Positions 51,680 to 61,060 of a DNA stretch of 64,000 bases are shown one piece after another. Location: the NCBI RefSeq assembly GCF_052056485.1, contig NZ_CP183948.1:6200001-6264000 (forward strand), written 5' to 3'. Position 1 is the first letter of the stretch. Each line of letters opens with the position of its first letter. The DNA comes from Paenibacillus_AQ nitricinens. Its GTDB lineage: Bacteria; Bacillota; Bacilli; Paenibacillales; Paenibacillaceae. A program made the translations under genes and the position numbers. Under the pieces are notes generated by a model. That model had not been told where the DNA came from. It saw nothing but the letters and a program-made list of their open reading frames with translations, and did no database searches.

Positions 51680-53136
51680 AACCGGAGCAAAGTCTAATTT
51701 TTGAATTAAGCCGTCCCGGCCGTTCGGCCTATTCTTTGCCACTGTGCGATGTGCCGCAGGAAGAAAGCTTAGAATCTCTGATTCCATCAGGTTTACTCCG
51801 TAGCGAACCCGTCGTGCTTCCAGAAGTATCGGAAGTGGATGTCATTCGCCACTACACTTCCTTGTCACGCCGCAACTTTGGGGTAGATAACGGCTTCTAT
51901 CCACTCGGTTCATGTACGATGAAATACAATCCGAAGATTAACGAAGATGTTGCCCGCATCGTAGGCCTAGCTAAGATCCACCCTTACCAGCCAGAAGAAA
52001 GCATTCAAGGCGCACTGGAATTAATGTATACCCTGCAAAATGACTTGTCTGCACTAACCGGCATGGATGCTGTATCTTTACAACCTGCCGCAGGTGCTCA
52101 TGGGGAATGGACCGGTCTCATGATGATCCGCGCCTACCATGAAAGCCGCGGCGAGACCCGCACGAAGGTTATCGTGCCGGATTCCTCACACGGCACCAAT
52201 CCTGCTAGTGCTTCAGCCGCAGGGCTTGAAACGATCACGATCCCATCCACAGATAAAGGGATGGTTGATCTTGAAGCGCTGCGGGCAGCAGTCGGCAGCG
52301 ATACTGCCGCGCTAATGCTGACTAACCCAAGCACACTCGGCTTGTTCGAGACCCAAATCGTCGAGATTGCTGAGATCGTGCATGAAGCAGGCGGCTTGCT
52401 CTATTACGATGGAGCGAACTCCAATGCTATTATGGGCATTACCCGCCCCGGTGATATGGGCTTTGACGTTGTGCATTTGAACTTGCATAAGACAATGAGT
52501 ACCCCGCACGGCGGCGGTGGCCCTGGAGCCGGACCTGTTGGCGTAAAATCCATCCTGATTCCGTTCCTACCACAACCAACTGTGGTGAAAAACGAAGATA
52601 ACAGCTTCTCACTCGACTTCGGCGGACCTGAATCCATTGGACGCGTGAAAGCTTTTTACGGCAACTTTGGTATTCTCGTTCGTGCCTACGCCTATATCCG
52701 TACCTATGGCCCAGATGGACTGCGTGAGGTATCCGAAAATGCCGTGCTGAATGCGAACTATATGATGCACCGTCTGGCGCCGTATTTTGAAATTCCGTAT
52801 CCGGGCGTATGTAAGCATGAATTCGTAATGTCCGGCAAAAACCTCAAGCAGTATGGTGTGCGCACCTTAGACGTTGCTAAACGATTACTCGACTTCGGCT
52901 ACCATCCGCCAACCGTGTACTTCCCTCTGACTGTTGAGGAATGCATGATGATCGAGCCTACGGAAACCGAAAGTAAAGAAACGCTCGACGGCTTCATCGA
53001 TACAATGATCCAGATCGTGAAAGAAGCGCAGGAGACACCGGAGATCGTAATCAACGCACCGCATACCACAGAGATTAGCCGTTTGGATGAGACACAAGCC
53101 GCGCGTAAGCCGGTATTGAATTGTTCTTGCGGTTAA
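51676..53136 (+). CDS. gcvPB: glycine dehydrogenase (decarboxylating) subunit 2, GcvPB
   Basis: GcvPB is the catalytic half of the split P protein. The 486-aa protein has SRRNFGVDNGFYPLGSCTMKYNPK, SLQPAAGAHGEWTGLMMIRAYH, PDSSHGTNPASA, and the PLP site VVHLNLHKTMSTPHGGGGPGAG with lysine 272. YGNFGILVRAYAYIRTYG and CMMIEPTETESKETLDGF are also conserved. The length is standard for the split form. Translation is coupled to gcvPA. The transcript ends at a strong terminator 18 bases after the stop. Confidence 0.97.
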   Translation: MKPEQSLIFELSRPGRSAYSLPLCDVPQEESLESLIPSGLLRSEPVVLPEVSEVDVIRHYTSLSRRNFGVDNGFYPLGSCTMKYNPKINEDVARIVGLAKIHPYQPEESIQGALELMYTLQNDLSALTGMDAVSLQPAAGAHGEWTGLMMIRAYHESRGETRTKVIVPDSSHGTNPASASAAGLETITIPSTDKGMVDLEALRAAVGSDTAALMLTNPSTLGLFETQIVEIAEIVHEAGGLLYYDGANSNAIMGITRPGDMGFDVVHLNLHKTMSTPHGGGGPGAGPVGVKSILIPFLPQPTVVKNEDNSFSLDFGGPESIGRVKAFYGNFGILVRAYAYIRTYGPDGLREVSENAVLNANYMMHRLAPYFEIPYPGVCKHEFVMSGKNLKQYGVRTLDVAKRLLDFGYHPPTVYFPLTVEECMMIEPTETESKETLDGFIDTMIQIVKEAQETPEIVINAPHTTEISRLDETQAARKPVLNCSCG

Positions 53137-53154
53137 TAGATAGTGAGCAATATT

Positions 53155-53199
53155 AAAAAAGCAGGCCACGATAATCGGTTTATCGTCGGCCTGCTTTTT
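53155..53199 (+). terminator. Rho-independent terminator of the gcv operon
   Basis: AAAAAGCAGGCC pairs with GGCCTGCTTTTT, with an inner CGATAA/TTATCG stem and a 5-base loop. Confidence 0.9.
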
Positions 53200-53317
53200 A
53201 GTATGCGAATAAAAATCAACACTATGATCTACTCGGCCTGCACCTTCGCAAAAATCTGGAGTTATGATATTCTAATTTGGAGGTAGCGTTTTCCCCTTAG
53301 AAAGGAATGTATTCCTT

Positions 53318-53512
53318 GTGAAATTTGAATTTGTCCATAATGTATTCCACAGAAAATATTTATTGTCCCTTCCCTATTTGCTCCTCGCATTATTTATGTT
53401 ATCCGCCTTGTCTTCATCCCATAGAATATTCTCTATCATCCCTTTCATATTAATTATGCTAAATGCGTTGTATATCGTTGTAAAAATCATAATTCATAAA
53501 ATCAAAACTTAG
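53318..53512 (+). CDS. small hydrophobic protein, unknown
   Basis: This 64-aa frame encodes two likely membrane segments (about residues 15-33 and 37-57: YLLLALFMLSALS and IPFILIMLNALYIVVKIII) with a basic C-terminus. The start would be GTG at 53318 with AAAGGA about 11 bases upstream. I do not recognise a family. It lies alone between the gcv terminator and a bidirectional terminator, which fits a small single gene. It could also be a non-coding stretch. Confidence 0.4.
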   Translation: MKFEFVHNVFHRKYLLSLPYLLLALFMLSALSSSHRIFSIIPFILIMLNALYIVVKIIIHKIKT

Positions 53513-53558
53513 ATCTCTCGCACTGTTCAAATACGCAAGTAAATTCTCATTTTCTAAA

Positions 53559-53609
53559 TAATAAGACCCTTCCCAGCATCATTTAAAATGACTGAGAAGG
53601 GCCTATTTC
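53559..53609. terminator. bidirectional terminator between the small gene and the RND exporter
   Basis: AATAAGACCCTTCCCAG pairs imperfectly with CTGAGAAGGGCCTATT, with an inner ATCATTT/AAATGA stem. It sits 28 bases after the stop of the RND gene on the minus strand. Confidence 0.75.
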
Positions 53610-53637
53610 AGTTGTTTATCACTATAACTTTTTGAAA

Positions 53638-56600
53638 TTAAGCACCATGCGTCGGAATTTCTACTTTCACCGCGCCCTTGCGCTCCTTAGCCGATTTACG
53701 GAAGTAGAACAGCTCGTAAATCGCTGGAACCACAACCAGCGTAAGCAGCGTTGCCGCGGTCAAGCCACCGATGACCACAATCGCCAAGCTTTGCGAGACG
53801 ATGCTGCCCATCTCGGCATGGCCGAACAGCAGTGGAGTCATGGCGCAAATGGTAGCAATTGCCGTCATCAGAATCGGACGCATCCGTGTTCCTGCCGCTT
53901 CCAGAATGGCTTCGCGAACACCCATATGCATTTCATTCTGCTTAATACGGTCAATGAGCACAATGGCATTGGTCACGACGATACCGATTAACATCAACGC
54001 CCCGAATAAAGCGGTGAAGTCAGGCGTTACGCCGGATACGATCAGCCCAACAATCGCCCCAATCGCAGCCAATGGCAAGGAGAACATGATTGCCAGCGGA
54101 GCACGAAGGGTTTTGAAGGTGAGGACCATGATCAGATACACCAACCCGATGGAGATCAGCGCTGTCATACCAAGGTCAGCGAAATCCTCTGACTGATCCA
54201 CCGAGGCTCCGCCTGCAAATAGAGTCACACCCTTTGGAAGGGTAAGACTATCGGTTTGTTTTTTAATATCCGCTCCGATTTCAGACACCTTCTTCGGATC
54301 CACTTCCGCTGTGATTCTCGCATATGGCTTCCCATCTTTATGGAACAACAGTGCTGGTTCATTCCGAACCTCATAGGTTGCTAGTTGTGACAATGGCTTT
54401 GGACCTTCAGCAGTCATGAGCGTCATTGCCTTTAAATCTTGCTCTGTCTTTGGCTCAGCTATAGGATCTAACACTACTCCAGCAGGCGTACCGTCCAGTT
54501 CGATTTGCCCTATAGGGATCGGATTCAGCATAGCCGACAATTGCATGGTAATTTCTTGTGCATTCGTCTGTATTGGATCTACCTTAAATGTAAAGACAGG
54601 TTTGGTATCCTCCATATTGCTACTGACCTTCTGAATACCCTCCACAGTCTTCAGCTTATCCGTAACTTCTGCTGCAACAGCAGTAATATTAGTAAGATCA
54701 TCACCCACGATATCAATATACTCGCTAGTGGAGCTTGAACCCATCATACTCATTTGATTGGCCACCAGGGTTGCTCCTGCATAGGAATCCTTCACATCAC
54801 GGACATAATCGATGAAGCCTTGCGCATCTGCACCTTTTTTCATAACAACGGTATAGTCCACTAAGGTCTCTGAGCTGACACTCCCCCATTGTGCTGCGTC
54901 CGCACTATTCCCAGACTGCATGATCACTGTTTCTGCTTCTGGACGTTTCATCAGATCTTGCTCTAGCTGCTTTCCTTTTTCCAAAATCTCTTTAACAGGA
55001 ACATCCTTCGGATAGTTCAACTGAACAGAGACATAGCTGGCATCTGAAGCATCAAGCGCACCTTTTGGCATCGTCACATAGGCTGCGATGGAGCCAATCA
55101 GAAGCAGAAGACCTAGGGATAAAGTGATCCATTTCCGGCGAAGATTCCAATCAAGGAATCGGGTAAACCATTTAGATGGCTCATGTTCTTTCATAGAAGT
55201 TCTTCTGAGCAGCCATGAGCTTAACAATGGAACCACCGTCAAGGCTACAACGAGTGAAGTAAGCAATGAATACGTTACAGTTAAGGCAAACGGAAGCAGG
55301 AAAGCCTGCAAACTACCACGCAGAAGACCCATCGGCAGAAATACCGCTACCGTTGCAATCGTAGATGAAGTAATTGCTCTAGCCACTTCCCCAGTTGCGC
55401 TTATGATCATTTCACGGGAGAAGGGTTCTTTTTGCAGCCTACGGTAAATGTTCTCAATGACTACGATACTATCATCCACCAAGCGACCGACCGCAACAGC
55501 CACACCACCGAGCGTAATAATATTCAGACTTATACCGGATATATCCAATAGATATAAAGTAACTGCTAAGGAAAGCGGGATAGAAACCGCCGTAATCAGA
55601 GTTGCCCGCAGGTTGCGCAGGAACAACAGAATCACGATCGTAGCGAACAACGCGCCAAGCAATACTTCACGCAGCATACTGTTCACCGAGGTAACCACCA
55701 TATCTGATGTGCTGAATACCACCGCTGCTTCTGCATTTGGAATGGTTTTGTTAATATGTGCTACGGTATCTTGGATATGATCTCCGACACTCACTGCATT
55801 TGCGTTAGCTTCTTTGGTTACTATGGCGAAAAGAACATCTTTCCCATTCGAGCGGCTAACGCTTTCTTGATCCTGCTTCAACTCGACAGCAGCAATATCC
55901 TGCAGCTTAACGTCTGCGGAAACAGGGAGTTTTTTTAACGTATCGATACTATCTATTGAAGAAACCACGTTAACATTCCCCGTCTGCCCTCCAATCGTCT
56001 GCTCCCCAAGGGATGCCGATACATTACGTCCTTGAAGTAACCCTAACACTTGAGGCGTCGTAATACCTTTTTCAGCCATTAATTTCGGATCTAGCTTCAC
56101 TCGCACTTGCGGAGTTACTTTGCCATATAAGGCGACGTTGGCTACACCTTCAGCTTGTTGCATCTCTGGAATGATCGTTTCTTCCGCAAGCTTAAGGTTT
56201 TCTTTAGTTAGCCCTTCATCAAACGAAAGCGTAACCTGCGACACGGGAATCATGGAAGTATTCAATTGAAGTACAAAAGGAGCCATCACCCCTTCAGGGA
56301 ATTGCAACGAATCTACAACCTTTTGCACCTCCCCAGCAGCATCCTTCATATTCGTTTTCGAATCATAAAAAATATTCACCTGTGCGTATCCGTCTCCGGA
56401 AGTAGACAATATTTCTTTCTTTCCCTTTACAAAAGCAGCCCCAGCCTCAATCGGCTTCGTAACCTTTGTTTCCATCGCATGGGCATCCTGACCCGGACCG
56501 AGCACCGTTACAGTCACTTGCGGATTATCCGCCTCTGGCATAAATTCCATCGGCAGCGAAGTGTAGCTCAGCCCTCCCACTACTAGCGCCATTACCACTA

Positions 56601-56652
56601 AAAGCCCTACCGCCGCCTTGTTACCGAACGACCATTTGGTTAACCATTTCAT
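53638..56652 (-). CDS. efflux RND transporter permease subunit (AcrB/SwrC-like)
   Basis: This is a proton-driven exporter of 1004 aa with 12 membrane segments and two large external loops. FNKAAVG-type N-terminal segment, VTVLGPGQDAHAMETKVTKPIE, GRLVDDSIVVIENIYRRL (TM4 region with the paired Asp residues of the proton relay), and FGALMLIGIVVTNAIVLIDRI match AcrB/SwrC. The start is ATG at 56652 with AAGGGG 8 bases upstream; a GTG further up would make it six residues longer. B. subtilis SwrC exports surfactin-like molecules; the substrate here is unknown. No membrane-fusion partner gene is adjacent. It is downstream of a Kef-type antiporter, with a terminator between. Confidence 0.93.
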   Translation of the reverse strand: MKWLTKWSFGNKAAVGLLVVMALVVGGLSYTSLPMEFMPEADNPQVTVTVLGPGQDAHAMETKVTKPIEAGAAFVKGKKEILSTSGDGYAQVNIFYDSKTNMKDAAGEVQKVVDSLQFPEGVMAPFVLQLNTSMIPVSQVTLSFDEGLTKENLKLAEETIIPEMQQAEGVANVALYGKVTPQVRVKLDPKLMAEKGITTPQVLGLLQGRNVSASLGEQTIGGQTGNVNVVSSIDSIDTLKKLPVSADVKLQDIAAVELKQDQESVSRSNGKDVLFAIVTKEANANAVSVGDHIQDTVAHINKTIPNAEAAVVFSTSDMVVTSVNSMLREVLLGALFATIVILLFLRNLRATLITAVSIPLSLAVTLYLLDISGISLNIITLGGVAVAVGRLVDDSIVVIENIYRRLQKEPFSREMIISATGEVARAITSSTIATVAVFLPMGLLRGSLQAFLLPFALTVTYSLLTSLVVALTVVPLLSSWLLRRTSMKEHEPSKWFTRFLDWNLRRKWITLSLGLLLLIGSIAAYVTMPKGALDASDASYVSVQLNYPKDVPVKEILEKGKQLEQDLMKRPEAETVIMQSGNSADAAQWGSVSSETLVDYTVVMKKGADAQGFIDYVRDVKDSYAGATLVANQMSMMGSSSTSEYIDIVGDDLTNITAVAAEVTDKLKTVEGIQKVSSNMEDTKPVFTFKVDPIQTNAQEITMQLSAMLNPIPIGQIELDGTPAGVVLDPIAEPKTEQDLKAMTLMTAEGPKPLSQLATYEVRNEPALLFHKDGKPYARITAEVDPKKVSEIGADIKKQTDSLTLPKGVTLFAGGASVDQSEDFADLGMTALISIGLVYLIMVLTFKTLRAPLAIMFSLPLAAIGAIVGLIVSGVTPDFTALFGALMLIGIVVTNAIVLIDRIKQNEMHMGVREAILEAAGTRMRPILMTAIATICAMTPLLFGHAEMGSIVSQSLAIVVIGGLTAATLLTLVVVPAIYELFYFRKSAKERKGAVKVEIPTHGA

Positions 56653-56840
56653 ACTCGTTTCCCCTTCCACCCCGTATATTTCTGGTACTCCTTTTATGAC
56701 TGCCCCATTATGTATTATTTTCCATCCCGAGATTTAGTTTAGACATTTTTAGCCGAAGTCAAAACAGCCCTACGGCTGGTTTTATACTCCGTCTTGAGGC
56801 GGGGAACTTTCTCCTTCTGAAGTACAGGAAACTAGAGCAC

Positions 56841-56888
56841 AAAAAAAAAGCGCCCCATAAGCCATGTAAATGACTTATAGGGCGCCCT
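56841..56888 (-). terminator. Rho-independent terminator after the Kef-type antiporter
   Basis: On the minus strand GCGCCCTATAAG pairs with CTTATGGGGCGC (one G-T pair) around a 12-base loop, then nine T. It lies 11 bases after the antiporter stop. Confidence 0.85.
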
Positions 56889-56899
56889 TTTCTTTTGCT

Positions 56900-58054
56900 T
56901 TATTTCTCTCCAGCGCGCACTGGATCGCGGAACATATATTTTAAGAGTGGTGGTGTTACAAGTGTAGTTACAATGACAACAATAATTACCGAAGTGAAAT
57001 ACTGCTGCTGCAACAATCCGCTACTCAGACCTGTTGCCGCGATAATCAATGCAACCTCACCCCTAGAAATCATCCCTGAACCAATAATAAGCGAGGAATG
57101 GTTATTAAAACCTGTAAGACGCGCACCCAGACCGCCACCAAACAATTTGGTCAGAATGGCAATCACCGTCAACAAGAGGACAAATCCCAGTTGACTGCCA
57201 ACTCCTTCAAAGGAAACATTAAGTCCGATACTGACAAAGAAGACCGGAACAAAAATCGAATAGGCAATAGGCTCCAGCTTAGATTCCACAGTGTGCTTAA
57301 AAGAGGTTTGAGAAATAGCAATCCCAGCTGCAAAAGCACCGATGATGCCTGCCATCCCCATAATTTCAGCAAAATACGCGAACGCAAAGCAAATCATTAG
57401 CGCAGCTGCAATAACAGCCTCTGTCACCTTTAGCGGAGCCATCCATTTCATCACCCGCGGCACAACAAACCAACCCACAACAAGCGCTACAGCGAAGAAC
57501 AGCACTTTTTTCGTAATTAAAAGACCAATGGATACTGATTCTCCTGTGCCAAAAAAGCTCATTAATACAGCGAGCAAAATAACAACCAGAATATCATCCA
57601 CTACAGCGGCTCCCAGAATGGTAGAACCTTCCCGTGTATTTAGCTTATTCATATCCTTCAGCACCTGTACTGAAATGCTGACCGATGTTGCACTAAGAAT
57701 GACGCCCATAAACATAGCATTATGATAAGCAAATCCAAACATTTCTCCGATGGCGAATCCACCTAGAAAAGGTAAAATAATACCTCCGACGGCTACTGCG
57801 AAAGCTGACTTCCAGTTCTTGCGCAGTTGCTCCAAATCCGTCTCAAGCCCTGCTATAAACATTAACAATAGAACACCGATCTCCGAAAAATAATGAATAA
57901 ACTCTCCATTTTGAATCCAACCCAGTACCGCAGGACCCAGTATAATACCGACAATTAGCTTACCCAGTACCGACGGTTGTCCCAGTCGTACAGATAAATC
58001 ACCAGCTAGCTTGGTGAATAGTATAATCAGCATAAGATATAGAACAAACTCCAT
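56900..58054 (-). CDS. CPA2 family cation:proton antiporter (Kef/NapA-like)
   Basis: This 384-aa protein consists only of the membrane part of the Na+/H+ exchanger fold, with about 12-13 segments. TKLAGDLSVRLGQPSVLGKLIVGIILGPAVLGW at the N-terminus, FIAGLETDLEQLRKNWKSAF, SATSVSISVQVLKDMNKL, AAVVDDILVVILLAV (the paired DD ion site) and GMISRGEVALIIAATGL are all family motifs. There is no C-terminal TrkA/RCK regulatory domain, so it is shorter than KefB/KefC and may be an Na+(K+)/H+ antiporter. The start is the ATG at 58054, with an AAGGGAGTGG-type site before it. It is a single gene between two terminators. Confidence 0.92.
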   Translation of the reverse strand: MEFVLYLMLIILFTKLAGDLSVRLGQPSVLGKLIVGIILGPAVLGWIQNGEFIHYFSEIGVLLLMFIAGLETDLEQLRKNWKSAFAVAVGGIILPFLGGFAIGEMFGFAYHNAMFMGVILSATSVSISVQVLKDMNKLNTREGSTILGAAVVDDILVVILLAVLMSFFGTGESVSIGLLITKKVLFFAVALVVGWFVVPRVMKWMAPLKVTEAVIAAALMICFAFAYFAEIMGMAGIIGAFAAGIAISQTSFKHTVESKLEPIAYSIFVPVFFVSIGLNVSFEGVGSQLGFVLLLTVIAILTKLFGGGLGARLTGFNNHSSLIIGSGMISRGEVALIIAATGLSSGLLQQQYFTSVIIVVIVTTLVTPPLLKYMFRDPVRAGEK

Positions 58055-58111
58055 GTTTCATCCACTCCCTTGTTGTATATAAGAACTGCCAACCAGGGAC
58101 TTCTCCAAGCC

Positions 58112-58150
58112 AAAAAAAGACAAAGAGGAGCCCTTGTTGACAGGCTCCTC
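58112..58150 (-). terminator. Rho-independent terminator after the rhamnose mutarotase gene
   Basis: On the minus strand GAGGAGCC pairs with GGCTCCTC around a 10-base loop, followed by TTTGTCTTTTTTT. It lies about 125 bases downstream of the stop at 58277. Confidence 0.75.
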
Positions 58151-58276
58151 CAAAAAACAAAAAATTATTCAATTTAACATTATTAAATATATTATAACCG
58201 TAATATAAAAGACTGTAAACATGATACGCCGATAATATACAATATGCAAATTTTAGAAATTGCAGAATCGTCTTCG

Positions 58277-58600
58277 CTATTTTAGGTAGAACACTTCGCG
58301 TAAAGGCAACATTGGCACCTCATCATTGAAATCAAATGATCCTTCAACCATCTTTGAGGTAATGGCATTCCATCGGTTGCAGGCGTCGCTTTTGGCAATA
58401 TAATTGAAAGCTGCTTCGGTATCCTCACATTCAAAGCAATAAAAAAACTGATTCCCATTCTGAAAGATAGAATAGTTAGAAATACCAGCCTTACTGTGCT
58501 CCTCCAGAACTTCTGGCCATGGATTTAAATGCATCGCTACATACGCTTCCAGACATTCTTCCCTCACCCGCCATGTCCAAGCCATTTTATTGCTGCTCAT
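58277..58600 (-). CDS. L-rhamnose mutarotase family protein
   Basis: This 107-aa protein belongs to the RhaM family (formerly DUF718), which interconverts anomers of L-rhamnose. MAWTWRVREECLEAYVAMHLNPWPEVLEEHSKAGISNYSIF includes the conserved H...WPE motif and catalytic His, and WNAITSKMVEGSFDF is also typical. The usual length is about 104. AGGAGG lies just before the ATG. No rhamnose catabolic genes (rhaA, rhaB, rhaD) are in the window, so it stands alone here; it could serve rhamnose use encoded elsewhere or recycle rhamnose from the cell's own glycans. Confidence 0.85.
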   Translation of the reverse strand: MSSNKMAWTWRVREECLEAYVAMHLNPWPEVLEEHSKAGISNYSIFQNGNQFFYCFECEDTEAAFNYIAKSDACNRWNAITSKMVEGSFDFNDEVPMLPLREVFYLK

Positions 58601-58717
58601 CTGTTCATCCTCCTAGAAATGTCCTCTACTGTACATTATAAGAATCAAATACATTGGATACCTATTATTGTACCTGAAGGTAACAGTCCAAGCTATGAAT
58701 ATCTAGCCTTATGCTTT

Positions 58718-59878
58718 CTAAGCATTAATTCCCGCTTCACTTGGGCGGAGAATGGCAGAACCTATCGCCAGCAACACTGCCGCCATAAGGCCTAAGATCG
58801 CAAAAGGTAACCATAACTCATTCCAGCCCCCGCCGGTTGCAGCGATGTCGATCGCTTGAATGGCCCATTTTTGCGGAACAAAGTTAGCTGCCTTCTGCAT
58901 ATAGTCCGGCATAATGGATAAGGGCCAAAAGCAGCCGCCAAGCATACAAGTCGGTGTGATAATTAGGGAATTCAGCATACCCGCATTATTAGGATTTCGA
59001 ATTAATCCTGCCACCGTACTCGCGATCCCCATGGACACCAGCATAAATGCCGCAAGAACGAGGAAATATAGATAGATTGGAACTTCATAATCATAATGCA
59101 GCACCCAGCGACCTAAAGCCAGCACTACGAGGATCTGAATCAATCCGACCATGAAGCTGCCCAGAAAATTACCAATCGCAATTTCATAAGAACGAACCGG
59201 AGCACTGAACATCCGCATCATGGTCCGGCCTTTTCGATCATCCATAATTAGAGATACAGAACTCGTGACGAGGCTCATGAGGAACATTAACGTTAAGCCT
59301 GTTACGACTCCCAGTCCCTCCCGAGGATATAAATTATAATCGGTTCGGATGCTGCCAATACTGTGCTGTTCCGCTCTTTGCATAACAGTAGTAAACTGTG
59401 CGTCATCGTCGCTAGATCCTTCATTAGCTGCTCCAATGATTGTGGCGGTACTCCGCATTTCATCCGCAATTGCGCTCGCTTTTAATTTAATCATAACGGA
59501 AGTTTCATTCGTCTTCAGCTCATACACACTAATTTGTGGCTCTTCTCCGGCAAGGAGTGCCGAGGTGAAGCCTGCTGGGATTAGAATCCCCGCTTCTCCA
59601 TTCTGAGCAACTACGCCTTCCCTTAAAGCATTCTCGTCAGCTTTTTCTACAAATTTATATTCTCCGGAATTGTTTAATTCAGTTAGCAAGTGCTTACCTG
59701 CAGTCCCGTTATCCATATTGGAATACAGCACAACAGCTGGGTTCTCCCCTATCGTTCCAGTAACGGAAACAATACCGGCGAGCACAATACAAGGAAGCAA
59801 AATATATATGAGCACACCCTTCCTAGTACCAATGGTTCGTTTCACCATGTTCCAGCCAATTGTTAAGATTTTATCCAT
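58718..59878 (-). CDS. ABC-2 type exporter, membrane subunit (LnrN-like)
   Basis: This 386-aa permease has an N-terminal membrane segment, a large external part (about 50-165), and five further segments from residue about 175. RNPNNAGMLNSLIITPTCMLGGCFWPLSIMP is the conserved ABC-2 segment. The start is ATG at 59878 with GGAAGG upstream, overlapping the preceding permease by eight bases. It pairs with the neighbouring permease and the ATPase at 61061. The three-gene order and the sizes match LnrLMN of B. subtilis, which exports linearmycin-type polyenes. The substrate here is not proven. No terminator was identified after the stop. Confidence 0.88.
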   Translation of the reverse strand: MDKILTIGWNMVKRTIGTRKGVLIYILLPCIVLAGIVSVTGTIGENPAVVLYSNMDNGTAGKHLLTELNNSGEYKFVEKADENALREGVVAQNGEAGILIPAGFTSALLAGEEPQISVYELKTNETSVMIKLKASAIADEMRSTATIIGAANEGSSDDDAQFTTVMQRAEQHSIGSIRTDYNLYPREGLGVVTGLTLMFLMSLVTSSVSLIMDDRKGRTMMRMFSAPVRSYEIAIGNFLGSFMVGLIQILVVLALGRWVLHYDYEVPIYLYFLVLAAFMLVSMGIASTVAGLIRNPNNAGMLNSLIITPTCMLGGCFWPLSIMPDYMQKAANFVPQKWAIQAIDIAATGGGWNELWLPFAILGLMAAVLLAIGSAILRPSEAGINA

Positions 59879-61043
59879 GATAACCCACCTTCCGGTACGA
59901 AATGGCCGCTGCACTGAACAACACAAGACAGATCAGCGATAACACTCCCAAATTCGGCATGATTTGCGATACATCGGCATGCAGCATCATTTTCAAGATT
60001 GCTTGCATGGCCCAATGATTAATCGTGAAAGCCCCTATAGAATTCACCCATGATTCTGGAAGAGGTGCCATGCCTCCACTAATAAAGGTCATACTTACTG
60101 TTAGCAGAGTTACGATACTCCTTGCGCTTGCTCCAGTCTTGCTGAACATAGAAATAACGATAGATAATGTCATGGAGGCCACGATCATCAGCAGGCAAAA
60201 TAGGAACAATAAGCCCGGCTGATTCCCCCAATTCACCCCGAAAAGCACATTCGTTAGAATAATAATGGCTGCGCACTGCACTATACTTACAACACCTACG
60301 CCAAGCATTTTACCTATGAATAATTCAGATCCTTTAACGGGCATTGCGTTTATCCGGAAGAGGGTATGATTCTCTTTTTCATTAAAAAGAGAAGTACAAA
60401 CCGTCAAGCCGCTATATAGCAGAAACATCAGCATCATGGACACCGCATAGAACTGTGAAGAAGTATACGAAACCCCTCCCTCACTCAGTTCTCCAAGCTT
60501 TACAGAAGGCAGATTACTGGTAGAACTAGATGCCATAACGTTCATAGCTGCCGGACCCAGTGTCATCGCCACAGACTGCTTATAATTAAGACTCCTCAGA
60601 AAATTATCGAATACCGTCCCAGCCACCAGGTTATCTGTACTTTTTTTACCCAGTATAAATTCCAGCTGTGCTTCTCCACCGCTCTGTACCTTACTATCAA
60701 AGCCTGGCGGGACAATCACCGCATAACCATATTTTCCTGTTCGCAGACCGCTTTCTGCTGCATCCCGACTATTTACGGTAATCGGGGTAATGATATCCTT
60801 AAGCTCAGATGATTTTAACAAACTGTCCATCATCGACGAGCTCTCGTAACCCTCCCCAGAAGGATTAACAACAGCCACTCGAACAACATCAATCGTAGAG
60901 GGACCTTTGTCACCAACGACACCGGAGAGGGAAGCACCTAAGAGAAAGATCAATAACAGGGGCAGTAAAAACATATTTAATATCATAGAACGTGAGCTAA
61001 ATAGTCTTCGCAGCTCATAGATCATAATCGTCCAAGTATTCAT
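59871..61043 (-). CDS. ABC-2 type exporter, membrane subunit (LnrM-like)
   Basis: This 390-aa permease is organised like its neighbour: one N-terminal membrane segment (about 19-40), an external domain (about 45-205) and five C-terminal segments. LLYSGLTVCTSLFNEKENHTLFRINAMPVKGSELFIGKML and MTFISGGMAPLPESWVNSIGAFTINHWAMQAILKMM are the ABC-2 signature stretches. It would form a heterodimer with the product at 58718-59878. It is 17 bases downstream of the ATPase gene. Regulation is probably by the divergent two-component system. Confidence 0.9.
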   Translation of the reverse strand: MNTWTIMIYELRRLFSSRSMILNMFLLPLLLIFLLGASLSGVVGDKGPSTIDVVRVAVVNPSGEGYESSSMMDSLLKSSELKDIITPITVNSRDAAESGLRTGKYGYAVIVPPGFDSKVQSGGEAQLEFILGKKSTDNLVAGTVFDNFLRSLNYKQSVAMTLGPAAMNVMASSSTSNLPSVKLGELSEGGVSYTSSQFYAVSMMLMFLLYSGLTVCTSLFNEKENHTLFRINAMPVKGSELFIGKMLGVGVVSIVQCAAIIILTNVLFGVNWGNQPGLLFLFCLLMIVASMTLSIVISMFSKTGASARSIVTLLTVSMTFISGGMAPLPESWVNSIGAFTINHWAMQAILKMMLHADVSQIMPNLGVLSLICLVLFSAAAISYRKVGYHG

Positions 61044-61060
61044 CAGAATAATCCCCCCCT

